Shown here: positions 1-7,448 of the stretch, piece by piece
How positions within the stretch are numbered: the stretch's first letter is position 1
How the letters are laid out: each line of letters starts with the position of its first letter
NCBI GenBank assembly: GCA_041483455.1
Contig: JBGPFS010000046.1
Span: forward strand, 1 to 13,702
Direction of reading: 5' to 3'
From: JBGPFS01 sp041483455
GTDB taxonomy: Bacteria > Chloroflexota > Limnocylindria > Limnocylindrales > CSP1-4
DNA: 13,702 nucleotides
Program-made: the position numbers and the translations under genes
Notes under the pieces: model-generated
Told to the model about the DNA's origin: nothing
The model's database searches: none
What the model saw: the letters and a program-made list of their open reading frames with translations, nothing else

Positions 1-945
<945 letters not shown>

Positions 946-950
946 TGCCG

Positions 951-957
951 CCTCCTC
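951..957 (-). promoter_or_regulatory. Ribosome-binding site deciding the TTG start of guaA
   Basis: On the minus strand this reads GAGGAGG, close to the ideal anti-16S complement, and lies 5 bases before TTG (945-943). It is the strongest Shine-Dalgarno sequence I noticed in the window and the main reason for accepting a rare TTG start. Confidence 0.6.
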
Positions 958-978
958 TTCGCTGACCGCCCTGGTCGA

Positions 979-984
979 AGGATA
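979..984 (-). promoter_or_regulatory. Candidate -10 box for guaA (TATCCT)
   Basis: Minus-strand TATCCT about 33 bases before the guaA start codon would put transcription start near 972 and give a leader of about 27 nt carrying the GAGGAGG site. No convincing -35 box was seen. Confidence 0.35.
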
Positions 985-1020
985 CCCGGGCCGCCGTCGC
1001 GCCCGTCCGGCCACTCGGCG

Positions 1021-1026
1021 TACGGT
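1021..1026 (+). promoter_or_regulatory. Candidate -10 box (TACGGT) for a leaderless start
   Basis: TACGGT ends 6 bases before the GTG at 1033, the spacing expected when transcription begins at the start codon itself. There is no Shine-Dalgarno sequence before this gene, which fits a leaderless transcript. Confidence 0.35.
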
Positions 1027-1032
1027 TCGCTC

Positions 1033-1446
1033 GTGCACTCCTCCGCCCGCTTCCCGATCCGCCTCGGTCGGCGCTCGCAGCCCGTGCTCCGCGCCGTATT
1101 CGGGGCCACGCCCGAGACGGCCTGGGTGGAGTCGCGCGACGGCGAGATCGTCGCCCGCTTCGGGCGCTCGGAGTTCCGCGTCCCGCTCGCGAACATCGCC
1201 CGGTACCGCATCGAAGGGCCGTTCCGCTGGATCACCGCGATCGGCATCCGGAGGAGCGTCCGGCACGCGGACCTCTCGTTCGCGGGGAGCCCGCACGGCG
1301 GCGTGCGGATGGACTTCCGGACGCCGGTCCGCTGGGGACTCCTGACCGTCCCGGCGCTCTACGTGGGCGCGGACGACCTCGATTCGTTCGCCGCGGCGCT
1401 CGCTTCGGCCGGCATCCCGGGCGAGGACGCGCGCCGGCGAGGCTGA
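1033..1446 (+). CDS. Hypothetical protein, PH-like fold suspected
   Basis: 137 residues, function unknown. The sequence has the look of small actinobacterial/chloroflexal proteins with a PH-like beta fold: a short beta segment (VESRDGEIVARFG, 32-44), then VPLANIARYRIEGPFRW (50-66), then GIRRSVRHADLSFAG (71-85) and a VRMDFRTPV strand (91-99), ending in a short helix, DDLDSFAAALASAG. There is no signal peptide and no obvious membrane segment. The GTG at 1033 was chosen because a TACGGT box sits 6 bases upstream and the recognisable protein begins here; the frame stays open upstream only as antisense to guaA. It is divergent from guaA and convergent with the globin gene. The fold is inferred from pattern memory, not a search; that the gene is real is supported by its compact, non-repetitive protein composition. 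Confidence 0.72.
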   Translation: MHSSARFPIRLGRRSQPVLRAVFGATPETAWVESRDGEIVARFGRSEFRVPLANIARYRIEGPFRWITAIGIRRSVRHADLSFAGSPHGGVRMDFRTPVRWGLLTVPALYVGADDLDSFAAALASAGIPGEDARRRG

Positions 1447-1472
1447 ACCCGGCGCGGGCTCGCAGTCCGTGG

Positions 1473-1496
1473 CGAGGTCGCGATGACCCGACCTCG
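1473..1496. terminator. Inverted repeat between convergent genes, possible bidirectional terminator
   Basis: CGAGGTCG (1473-1480) and CGACCTCG (1489-1496) form a perfect 8-bp stem with an 8-base loop. It sits in the 67-bp gap between the stop of the PH-like gene and the stop of the convergent globin gene. There is no T-tract, so intrinsic termination is likely but not proven. Confidence 0.45.
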
Positions 1497-1513
1497 GAAC
1501 CCGGGCGCGCCCG

Positions 1514-2098
1514 CTAGTCCTGGTTGCGCATCGCCTCCGCGGCGAGATCGAAGTAGGCGAGCAGCTGGGCGGCGATCGCCGGCGGCGGGTCGGTGAAGGC
1601 GACCGCGTCGCGCATCGCGCGGAGCCAGCGGTCGCGGCCGGCCGGGTCGATGGCGAACGGGAAGTGGCGTGCCCGAAGGCGCGGCTGTCCCCGCTCGGCC
1701 TCGTACGTGCGCGGGCCGCCCCAGTACTGGGCCAGGAAGAGCGTCAGCCGCCGGGCCGCCGGGCGGAGGTCGGCCGCGGGGTAGAGCGCCCGGAGGACTG
1801 GATCCGCGGCGACGTTCTCGTAGAACCGATCGACGAGGGCCACGAAGAACGGCATGCCGCCGGCGGCCTCGTAGACCGTCTGGGCAGCTCCGCCACCGTC
1901 GGGGCCCGGACCGGGGCCCTCGAAGCCCTCGGCGGCCTCGGAGCCCTCGGCGGCGAGCGTCGGCCTCGGCGTGGGCTCTCCCCCGGCGGCGCGTCCGCCC
2001 ACACCGCCGGCCGGACCCCCGGCCGCGCGGGGTGCCGCCGGTCGGACGGGCAGGTGCTGGCCGGCCCCCCTGGCCGGACGGAGGCGCTGCGCGCTCAT
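1514..2098 (-). CDS. Group II truncated haemoglobin (TrHbO type) with low-complexity N-terminal extension
   Basis: Haem-binding 2-on-2 globin, cytosolic; family members bind O2 and have been linked to O2/NO chemistry and peroxidase-like activity. The globin domain spans about residues 73-194 of 194. Visible landmarks match Mycobacterium tuberculosis TrHbO: VYEAAGG at the start, Tyr93 (B10) in RFYENV, Tyr106 (CD1) in LYPAAD, YWGGPRTY (125-132), proximal His145 in RARHFPF, and Trp158 (G8) in RDRWLRAM. The first 70 or so residues are Ala/Gly/Pro-rich and unlike a globin. I start at ATG 2098 because it overlaps the stop of an upstream ORF as ATGA. The frame is also open further up, with ATGs at 2131 and 2239, and the true N-terminus is uncertain (see the 11-bp duplication). 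The gene is divergent from PPK2. Family call very sure, start unsure. Confidence 0.9.
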   Translation of the reverse strand: MSAQRLRPARGAGQHLPVRPAAPRAAGGPAGGVGGRAAGGEPTPRPTLAAEGSEAAEGFEGPGPGPDGGGAAQTVYEAAGGMPFFVALVDRFYENVAADPVLRALYPAADLRPAARRLTLFLAQYWGGPRTYEAERGQPRLRARHFPFAIDPAGRDRWLRAMRDAVAFTDPPPAIAAQLLAYFDLAAEAMRNQD

Positions 2099-2112
2099 CG
2101 CGCGCTCATCGC
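2091..2112. repeat. Exact 11-bp tandem duplication in the globin leader
   Basis: GCGCTCATCGC occurs twice without a gap (2091-2101 and 2102-2112). On the minus strand each copy contains an ATGAGCGCG start-like sequence. Eleven is not a multiple of three, so one copy more or less changes which upstream ATG is in frame with the globin. Confidence 0.9.
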
Positions 2113-2193
2113 CCGGGTCCGCGGCGCCCATCGTCCGGCCAGGCAGGGCCGTCGTCCGGCCAGGCGTTCGGTCTCGTCGGTGGAGCGGTGCAT
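2095..2193 (-). CDS. Possible leaderless upstream ORF (32 aa) coupled to the globin gene
   Basis: ATG at 2193 lies 8 bases after a TAGACT -10 box and opens a 32-codon frame beginning MHRSTDETERLAGR and ending in a TGA that overlaps the globin ATG as ATGA (2098-2095). It could be a leader peptide that couples translation. Alternatively it is the true N-terminus of the globin, thrown out of frame by the adjacent 11-bp tandem duplication: with one copy removed the two frames join. The peptide has no recognisable domain. Its own internal LAGRR/LAGRW repeat comes from a 21-bp-period duplication. Confidence 0.35.
   Translation of the reverse strand: MHRSTDETERLAGRRPCLAGRWAPRTRAMSAR
2131..2165. repeat. 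Direct repeat of 14 bp with 21-bp period
   Basis: TCGTCCGGCCAGGC occurs at 2131-2144 and again at 2152-2165. The 21-bp offset keeps the reading frame, so this duplication adds residues (LAGR repeats) to the upstream ORF rather than shifting it. Confidence 0.85.
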
Positions 2194-2201
2194 CGTCGCG
2201 G

Positions 2202-2207
2202 AGTCTA
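2202..2207 (-). promoter_or_regulatory. -10 box TAGACT upstream of the globin leader ORF
   Basis: Minus-strand TAGACT ends 8 bases before ATG 2193. The same hexamer occurs before guaB3, and close relatives (TATACT, TACACT) occur before darA and tmk, so it is likely the vegetative -10 element here. Confidence 0.45.
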
Positions 2208-2359
2208 GCGGCCCGGGCGCCCGTCTCGCGGGCGATCACGCGAAGAGCCGAGCGATCGCTCCGTCGTCCCGTTCGGCGTCATCCGGCCCTTCCCCGGGTC
2301 GGCGATCCGGTCCAGACTTCGGGGCGAACCCGACCCCAGCACGAGCGGAGCGACCAGCG

Positions 2360-3229
2360 ATGCCCAAGTCGAAGGCCGAACAGCGGGCCCAGAGCGAAGA
2401 GCTGGCCCACGTCTGGGCCGATCCGCCGACCGAGGAGATCGGCGCGGCCGTCCGGACGATCGCGAACAAGGCCTACCTGCGCGAGCTCGCCCGGCTCCAG
2501 ATCGAGCTCGTGAAGCTCCAGGAGTGGGTGAAGGCCCAGGGACTCCGGGTCGTCGTGCTCTTCGAAGGTCGGGACGCGGCCGGCAAGGGCGGCGCGATCA
2601 AGACGATCACCCTGAGCCTGAACCCACGCTACTGCCGCGTCGTGGCGCTCGGGACGCCGACCGAGCGAGAGAAGACGCAGTGGTACTTCCAGCGCTACGT
2701 CGCGGAGCTCCCGGCGGCCGGCGAGATGGTCCTGCTCGACCGGAGCTGGTACAACCGGGCCGGCGTCGAGCGGGTGATGGGCTTCTGCACCGAGGACGAG
2801 TACCGGGAGTTCCTGCGCTCTTGCCCCGAGTTCGAGCGGATGCTCGTCCGAGCCGGGATCGTCCTGGTCAAGTACTGGTTCTCGGTCGGTGATGCCGAGC
2901 AGGAGCGGCGCTTCCAGTCGCGGATCGAGGACCCCACCAAGCGCTGGAAGCTCAGCCCGATGGACCTCGAATCACGCTCGAAGTGGGTCGAGTACTCGAA
3001 GGCGAAGGACGAGATGTTCGCCTTCACCGACATCAAGCAGGCGCCCTGGTACGTGGTCAACGCCGACAACAAGAAGCGGGCCCGACTGAACGTCATCAGC
3101 CACTTGCTGAGCCTGCTGCCGTACGAGGATCTGACGCCCGAGCCGATCGTCCTGCCCGAGCGCCAGCCGGACCACGGCTACGTCCGGCCACCGCTCACCG
3201 ACCAGACCTTCGTGCCGGAGATCTTCTGA
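2360..3229 (+). CDS. ppk2: Polyphosphate kinase 2, class I
   Basis: Transfers phosphate between polyphosphate and nucleoside diphosphates; class I members phosphorylate ADP/GDP to the triphosphates using polyP, in the cytosol. 289 residues, the normal length for single-domain class I enzymes. Visible motifs: Walker A GRDAAGKGG (70-78, Lys76), Walker B with LLDRSWYNR (125-133, Asp127), and the lid region EDPTKRWKLSP followed by DLESRSKWVEYSKAKDEM (about 190-219), which is highly conserved in PPK2. The C-terminus (YEDLTPEPIVLPER) is also typical. The ATG at 2360 was chosen because MPKSKAEQRAQ fits family N-termini and a GGAG lies 9 bases upstream. It is transcribed alone, divergent from the globin and convergent with guaB3; the 166-bp divergent gap holds no clear -10 for this gene (a weak CAGACT near 2312). 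Enzyme class is confident, NDP preference is inferred. Confidence 0.95.
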   Translation: MPKSKAEQRAQSEELAHVWADPPTEEIGAAVRTIANKAYLRELARLQIELVKLQEWVKAQGLRVVVLFEGRDAAGKGGAIKTITLSLNPRYCRVVALGTPTEREKTQWYFQRYVAELPAAGEMVLLDRSWYNRAGVERVMGFCTEDEYREFLRSCPEFERMLVRAGIVLVKYWFSVGDAEQERRFQSRIEDPTKRWKLSPMDLESRSKWVEYSKAKDEMFAFTDIKQAPWYVVNADNKKRARLNVISHLLSLLPYEDLTPEPIVLPERQPDHGYVRPPLTDQTFVPEIF

Positions 3230-3312
3230 CCGTTGCCGCGGCCCCTGCCGGTCGGGTCGAAGAGGGCCTCGGCTGGGCGCTCTCGCTCGAGGTGCCGAGC
3301 GGGGCGCCGTGC

Positions 3313-3340
3313 CGAGCGGCTTGCCGGGTCGAGCCGCTCG
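3313..3340. terminator. Inverted repeat between PPK2 and guaB3 stops
   Basis: CGAGCGGC (3313-3320) and GCCGCTCG (3333-3340) form a perfect 8-bp stem with a 12-base loop in the 124-bp gap between two convergent genes. No T-tract is present on either side, so this is a candidate only. Confidence 0.4.
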
Positions 3341-3353
3341 CCGCGAACGGCGC

Positions 3354-4523
3354 TCAGCGGCCCTTCTGCCAGGACTTGCCCTCGGTCTGGATCGAGGGCG
3401 CATAGACCATCTCGACGGCCTGCATCTCGCGGATCGTGCGGGCTCCCAGGGCCGCCATCGACTGACGCAGCGCGCCCATCAGGTTCTCCGTGCCGTCGGT
3501 GACGCGGGAGGGGCCGAACAGGATCCGCTCGAGCGAGCCGACCGTGCCGACCCGGATCCGGGTGCCGCGCGGGAGGACGGCCGAGGGGGCGGCCATCCCC
3601 CAGTTCGTGCCGCGGCCGGGCGCCTCGTCCGCCCGGGCGAGCGGCGACCCGATCATCAGGGCGTCCGCGCCGGCGGCGATCGCCTTGGCCAGCTCGCCGC
3701 CCCGGCGCATCCCGCCGTCGGCCACGACCGGGACGTAGCGGCCGGTCTCGGCCAGGTAGGCCTCGCGGGCCGCGGCGACGTCGCTGATCGCGGTGACCTG
3801 CGGGACCCCGATCCCGAGCACCTCGCGAGTGGTGCAGGCGGCGCCAGGTCCGACGCCCACGAAGACGGCGGCGGCCCCCTGCTCCATGAGCGCGAAGGCC
3901 GCCTCGGCGTTCGTCGTGTTGCCGACCGCGACCGGGATCGGCATGAACCGGGTGAACTCGGCGAGCGAGAGCGGCTCGTAGTCGGAGGCGAGGTGGCGGG
4001 CGCTGCTGACCTGGCTCTGGACGAGGAAGAGGTCCGCTCCGTGCTCCGCGCAGAACGGACCGAACCGTCGCGCGGCGCCGGGGGTCGCGGAGACGGCAGC
4101 CTTCGAGCCGGCAGCGTGGATCTCGTCGAGCCGGCGGGCGATGAGCTCCTCGCGGATCGGCTGGGCGTAGGCCGCGGCAAGGAGGTCGTGGATGTCGCCG
4201 TCGGGGGCGGCGACGATCCGGGCGATGAGCTCGGCCGGGTCGTCGTAGCGGGCCTGGACGCCCTCGAGGTTGAGGATCGCGAGGCCGCCCAGCCGGGCGA
4301 GCTCGCCGGCGAAGCTCGGGTCGACGACGGCGTCCATCGCGGCGGCGAGGACGGGGATGCGGAGCTCGAGCCCGCAGAAGGTCTGGGCGAGGTCGACATC
4401 GTTCGGCTCGACGGTATCGGTCCCGGGCGCGAGGCTGACGTCCTCGAAGCCGTAGGTCGGCCGGATCGTGTCGACCTTGGAACGGAAGACGCGCCGCTGG
4501 GCGGCGTCCGTCGAGGTGGTCAT
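3354..4523 (-). CDS. guaB3: GuaB3-type IMP dehydrogenase-family protein (no CBS domains)
   Basis: TIM-barrel member of the IMPDH/GMP reductase family. IMPDH oxidises IMP to XMP with NAD; cyanobacterial GuaB3 has been reported to work as an IMPDH, while the actinobacterial role is unsettled. 389 residues. Seen: YGFEDVSLAPG near the N-terminus (24-34), VLAAAMDAVVDPSFA (58-72), the catalytic loop GVGPGAACTTR with Cys230, and the phosphate-binding VVADGGMRRGGELAKAIAAGA (266-286). There is no Bateman/CBS insertion between 90 and 200, unlike standard GuaB, and the C-terminus (SIQTEGKSWQKGR) is GuaB3-like. Start ATG 4523 has GGAG 8 bases upstream. A TAGACT box about 82 bases upstream suggests its own promoter in the 163-bp gap behind the Nudix gene. 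If it makes XMP it would feed GuaA, encoded 2.4 kb away on the same strand. Confidence 0.9.
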   Translation of the reverse strand: MTTSTDAAQRRVFRSKVDTIRPTYGFEDVSLAPGTDTVEPNDVDLAQTFCGLELRIPVLAAAMDAVVDPSFAGELARLGGLAILNLEGVQARYDDPAELIARIVAAPDGDIHDLLAAAYAQPIREELIARRLDEIHAAGSKAAVSATPGAARRFGPFCAEHGADLFLVQSQVSSARHLASDYEPLSLAEFTRFMPIPVAVGNTTNAEAAFALMEQGAAAVFVGVGPGAACTTREVLGIGVPQVTAISDVAAAREAYLAETGRYVPVVADGGMRRGGELAKAIAAGADALMIGSPLARADEAPGRGTNWGMAAPSAVLPRGTRIRVGTVGSLERILFGPSRVTDGTENLMGALRQSMAALGARTIREMQAVEMVYAPSIQTEGKSWQKGR

Positions 4524-4604
4524 CGGGGCGACTCCGTCCGGTCGAGCAATCTGGCCTCCGAGGGTTCGCGGCCGCCGTCCGCGGGCCGGGGCAGGTTGCG
4601 GGCC

Positions 4605-4610
4605 AGTCTA
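4605..4610 (-). promoter_or_regulatory. Candidate -10 box TAGACT for guaB3
   Basis: Minus-strand TAGACT would start a transcript near 4597 with a 5' leader of about 75 nt before the SD-led ATG. The leader is GC-rich; I see no recognisable riboswitch in it. Confidence 0.35.
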
Positions 4611-4686
4611 TCATCCGGTGCCAGGCTGGCCGGAGCGGGTGCAGGCGCCGGCGGAGCCGGCCCCGACGCTGCTGCGCGGCCGGGCG

Positions 4687-5253
4687 CTACCCGGCTGGCC
4701 GCGTCCCGTCCAGACCCAGCCGGAACCACGGCTCGCGGGCCGGGTCGAGCAGATCGCGCTCGATCCGGACGATCGACTCCCGGTAGGCCGGCCAGACGAC
4801 GACGTCGAGCGCCTCGGCCCCTGTGACCCAGCGATGGGCATCGTGCTCGTGGGAGAGCGTCGGCTCGAGGCCCTCCCGGACCCGAACCGCGAAAATGGCC
4901 GCCGTGAGGATCGCGTCGATGCTCGGCTCGTGGAACTGGTTGACCAGGTCGAGGTCGTAGAGCGCCTCGATCTCGTCGGCCGCGTACCCGGTCTCCTCGT
5001 GCAGTTCGCGGAGGGCGCCCGCGACGACCCGCTCGCGGGGCTCCAACGATCCGGAGACGCCCTGCCAGAGCCCGGCCAGGATCCGGCCGGGAGAGCGGCG
5101 CATCAGCAGGAGCTCGAGCGAGCGATCGGATGCCCCGGCGTTCGCCTCGGAACCTTCAGCCGAACCGGACCCGCCGCGACCGCCGGGCTCACCGGGCACA
5201 AGGTGAAAGTGGGTCCGAAAGACCCATACGTCGACCAGGTCCGGGCGGAACAC
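4687..5253 (-). CDS. Nudix hydrolase, NudB-like
   Basis: Hydrolyses a nucleoside diphosphate linked to another group. 188 residues. The complete Nudix box lies at 68-90: GSLEPRE, then RVVAGALRELHEETGY, with the metal-binding RE..EE pattern intact (Arg82, Glu83, Glu86, Glu87). The preceding GLWQGVSGS resembles FWQSVTGS of E. coli NudB, dihydroneopterin triphosphate diphosphatase, so a folate-pathway role is possible but unproven. Residues 21-44 are a Gly/Ser/Ala/Glu-rich loop inserted between the first beta strand (VDVWVFRT) and LELLLMRRS. The GTG at 5253 was chosen because it begins right before that first strand; it lies 13 bases after the stop of the DinB-like gene, with no strong SD, so it is probably co-transcribed and translationally coupled. 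Substrate unknown. Confidence 0.88.
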   Translation of the reverse strand: MFRPDLVDVWVFRTHFHLVPGEPGGRGGSGSAEGSEANAGASDRSLELLLMRRSPGRILAGLWQGVSGSLEPRERVVAGALRELHEETGYAADEIEALYDLDLVNQFHEPSIDAILTAAIFAVRVREGLEPTLSHEHDAHRWVTGAEALDVVVWPAYRESIVRIERDLLDPAREPWFRLGLDGTRPAG

Positions 5254-5266
5254 CGGCGGTCGCGCC

Positions 5267-5848
5267 TTAGCGGCCGAGCTCGTCGGCCAGTCGCTGGAGC
5301 TGGTCGAGGTGCATCAGGTCGTGGACGCCGGCGAAGACGAGCCACTCGCCGCATCGGAGTCGGCCGACGAGCGGGTGCTCGAGGGGGCAGGCTTCGGTCT
5401 CGTGGCCGGCCACGGTCCGGCCGGACCGCTCGACGACCCGCTGGCTCGTGCGAAGCCTACGGACGAGCTCGTCCCGCCCGGCATCCGCGTCGCCCGGGAC
5501 GCCCGGGACGACGACAGGGGTGTCGGCCGGCCAGCGACCCCCGGCCGCGAGGGCGGCAGCCATCGCCAGCCCGGCCCGCGCGGCGATGTCGTGCCCGATC
5601 GCCTGGGCGACCGTCCAGTCCGCTTCGCCGCCGGGGAGCCCGAACGCCCGGTCCGGGAGCCGCTCGACCGTCGCTCTGAGCGCGTCCGCGATCGCCGCCA
5701 GCTGCGGGACGATCCGCTCCGCGCTCCCCTCGCCCGCCCCGCGCCGGACCTCGCGCCGGACGGCGATGAACGCGCCGGTCTCGATCCCGCGGTATGAGGC
5801 GACGACGTCGGGCGCGGTCGCCTCCAGGGCGTGGAGCCAGCCCGTCAT
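5267..5848 (-). CDS. DinB/YfiT-like four-helix metalloprotein
   Basis: 193 residues with the DinB-like superfamily pattern: a putative metal-binding His86 in WTVAQAIGHD (78-87) and the HxxxH pair His176/His180 in FAGVHDLMHLDQLQRL near the C-terminus. Members fold as four-helix bundles binding a divalent metal; characterised ones are thiol-dependent transferases or isomerases, but most, including this one, have no known substrate. It is not the DinB DNA polymerase IV. The N-terminal third (about 1-75) is Ala/Arg-rich and helical. Start ATG 5848 lies 26 bases after the darA stop without a clear SD, and the Nudix gene follows 13 bases after its stop, so the three likely form one minus-strand operon led by the darA promoter. 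Confidence 0.8.
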   Translation of the reverse strand: MTGWLHALEATAPDVVASYRGIETGAFIAVRREVRRGAGEGSAERIVPQLAAIADALRATVERLPDRAFGLPGGEADWTVAQAIGHDIAARAGLAMAAALAAGGRWPADTPVVVPGVPGDADAGRDELVRRLRTSQRVVERSGRTVAGHETEACPLEHPLVGRLRCGEWLVFAGVHDLMHLDQLQRLADELGR

Positions 5849-5874
5849 CCGGATTGTCGACGCGCCGGCGAGCG

Positions 5875-6204
5875 CTAGAGCCGCTCGAACCGCTCGACCG
5901 GCAGGATGAAGACGGTCGCGCCGCCCACCTCCACCTCGAGCGGGTAGGGCATGAAGAACTCGCCCGGCTCCATGATCGGCGGCATCGGGTTGACGACCTG
6001 GGTCCGGGCCGTGCAGGTCGCCCGGACGATGCCGAGGACCCCGTCGACCTGGTCGTCCTCGACGCCCACGATGATCGTGGCGTTGGACTGCTTCAGGAAC
6101 CCGCCCGACGAGTGGAGCCGCGTGGCGCGGTACTCCTTCTCGAGGAGCTGATCCACGAGGAGTCCGGCGTCCTCATGGTGGACGATCGCGACGACGAGCT
6201 TCAT
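5875..6204 (-). CDS. darA: Cyclic-di-AMP receptor, DarA/PstA family
   Basis: Small PII-like trimeric cytosolic protein that binds c-di-AMP; its downstream partner is not established in the family. 109 residues, the family length, and aligned by eye almost end to end with Bacillus subtilis DarA (YaaQ): MKLVVAIVHHED, then SSGGFLKQSNATIIVGVED (32-50), and the C-terminal PYPLEVEVGGATVFILPV. Positions associated with ligand binding in the family (Arg26, Thr28, Gly35, Phe36, Leu37, Asn41, Gly47) are all present; residue 24 is Glu where Asn is usual. Start ATG 6204 follows a TATACT box by 8 bases with no SD, a likely leaderless or nearly leaderless mRNA. It heads a DinB-Nudix run and is divergent from a GGDEF gene. 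In Bacillus darA lies directly after tmk; here tmk is 1.2 kb away on the same strand. The protein kinase-like or phosphate-transport PstA meanings of the name do not apply. Confidence 0.95.
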   Translation of the reverse strand: MKLVVAIVHHEDAGLLVDQLLEKEYRATRLHSSGGFLKQSNATIIVGVEDDQVDGVLGIVRATCTARTQVVNPMPPIMEPGEFFMPYPLEVEVGGATVFILPVERFERL

Positions 6205-6212
6205 CGAGGCGG

Positions 6213-6218
6213 AGTATA
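6213..6218 (-). promoter_or_regulatory. -10 box TATACT for darA
   Basis: Minus-strand TATACT, nearly the consensus TATAAT, ends 8 bases before the darA ATG. It is the best -10 match in the window and implies a leaderless or 1-2 nt leader transcript covering darA, the DinB-like gene and the Nudix gene. Confidence 0.55.
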
Positions 6219-6313
6219 GGCGGCCCGTCCACGGCGCCGGCGGGCCGGACCCGGCAGGTTGAGTCGGCGCGGCGGCCGACCGGCGGCCGACCAGCGGCCG
6301 ACCGCGGCGGGCG

Positions 6314-6342
6314 GGTGACGCGACCCGAGCGCGTAGTACGAT
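6314..6342 (+). promoter_or_regulatory. Candidate promoter for the GGDEF gene (GTGACG-17-TACGAT)
   Basis: GTGACG at 6314-6319 and TACGAT at 6337-6342 are separated by 17 bases, the ideal spacing. The -10 overlaps an ATG at 6341, so transcription would begin near 6349 and exclude that ATG, supporting the downstream start at 6416. Confidence 0.4.
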
Positions 6343-6415
6343 GCCCCGACCGAACCACCGAAGCCGCGACGAGCGGCCCGACCACCCGCCCGGCGGACTG
6401 GAGGACGACGCGCCC

Positions 6416-7393
6416 ATGGATCGCCCGACCGACCTCCTCACCCAGGGTGCCGTCGCGCTCGCCGCCAGCGACGACCTCGACACGGTCGCCGGACGCCTCC
6501 TCGGGATCGTGGCGGCCGCGCTCGGGGCCGACTTCGGGGCCGTCACCCTCCAGGACCCGGATCGGGCGGGACTCCAGGTCGCCGTCACGTTCGGTGCCGA
6601 CGAGGCGCGCCGGGCAGCGTTCGAGGCCGAGGTCGCCCGACCCGGCAACCCCGTGGCCGACGTCGCCGCTGACCGGGCCCCGCGGATGGGCGAAGGCTCA
6701 GTCCACGTCGCGCTCGTGGTGACCAGGGGTGGGATCGACCAGCTCGTCGGGGTGCTCAGCCTCGCCCGACCGGCCGAGGTCGTGACGACCGACGAGGAGC
6801 GGGCGATCGTCCCTGCCTTCGCCGACCTCATCGCGGTCGCCATCGATCGGGCGCGGACGGGCTCGCTCGTGGCCGAACGGTCCGAGTGGTACGAGCGGAT
6901 GGCCCACACCGACCTGCTTACCGGCCTCGCCAACGAACGGACGTTCGGGCGGATGCTCGAGCTCGAGCTCGCGCGCGCAGCCCGCCAGGGGAGCGAGGTC
7001 TCGATCGCGATCTTCGACGTCGACGGCTTCGGGGCCGCGAACGACGCCGCCGGCCACGAGGTGGGCGACGACATCCTCCGTTCGGTCGCGGCCGTCGTCG
7101 CTGAGTCCGTCCGACTCGTGGACACCGTCGCCCGCTCGGGTGGCGACGAGTTCATCCTGGTGGCGCCGGGCGCCGCCGGGATGACGGTGGCCCGGCGCGT
7201 CATCGAGGGCGTCGCGGCCCTTCCGGCGATCGGCGGCCGGCGGATCACGGTCTCCGGCGGCGTCGCGCGGTTCCCGGCCGACGGGGCGACGTCCGAGGAG
7301 CTCCTGGCGGCGGCCGCCGAAGCCCTCGCGGCCGCCCGCGCCGGCGGTCAGGGCGGCCTCGCGGCGGCATCCGCGCCGGCCGCGGAGGGCTGA
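6416..7393 (+). CDS. GAF-GGDEF protein, probable diguanylate cyclase
   Basis: Likely makes c-di-GMP from two GTP. 325 residues from the chosen start: GAF-like sensor domain (about 10-150), a short linker helix (SLVAERSEWYERMAHTD), then the GGDEF domain with DLLTGLANER (166-175), FDVDGFGAAND (200-210), GHEVGDD, and the active-site GGDEF at 242-246. The inhibitory I-site RxxD is present as RLVD (233-236). Two family-signature positions differ: the usual FK after DxD is FG, and the C-terminal AK..GRN motif is degraded to ARAGGQGG, so activity may be weak or altered. No membrane segment is seen, so it is cytosolic. Start 6416 has GGAGG 11 bases upstream; an in-frame ATG at 6341 would add 25 Arg/Pro-rich residues. 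It is divergent from darA and convergent with tmk. Confidence 0.9.
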   Translation: MDRPTDLLTQGAVALAASDDLDTVAGRLLGIVAAALGADFGAVTLQDPDRAGLQVAVTFGADEARRAAFEAEVARPGNPVADVAADRAPRMGEGSVHVALVVTRGGIDQLVGVLSLARPAEVVTTDEERAIVPAFADLIAVAIDRARTGSLVAERSEWYERMAHTDLLTGLANERTFGRMLELELARAARQGSEVSIAIFDVDGFGAANDAAGHEVGDDILRSVAAVVAESVRLVDTVARSGGDEFILVAPGAAGMTVARRVIEGVAALPAIGGRRITVSGGVARFPADGATSEELLAAAAEALAAARAGGQGGLAAASAPAAEG

Positions 7394-7409
7394 GCCAAGG
7401 CTGGCTCGG
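7390..7409. terminator. Hairpin at the end of the GGDEF gene, possible terminator
   Basis: GAGCCA (7392-7397) and TGGCTC (7402-7407) make a perfect 6-bp stem with a 4-base loop, extendable to 8 bp with one G-T pair. It overlaps the GGDEF stop codon and lies between two convergent genes 55 bp apart. No T-tract follows. Confidence 0.35.
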
Positions 7410-7448
7410 TGGGCGGGCCGCTGCGCTCGCTCTCGCCTCCCGGTCCTC

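Noticed and set aside
4524..4686. Possible purine or other riboswitch ahead of guaB3
   Set aside because: The roughly 75-nt leader is GC-rich and can fold, but I see none of the conserved core sequences of purine, PRPP or ppGpp riboswitches.
3178..5679. Overlapping long open frames on both strands across guaB3 and the Nudix/DinB genes
   Set aside because: They are Arg/Pro/Gly/Ala-rich translations of other frames; the real genes have complete family motifs in the chosen frames.
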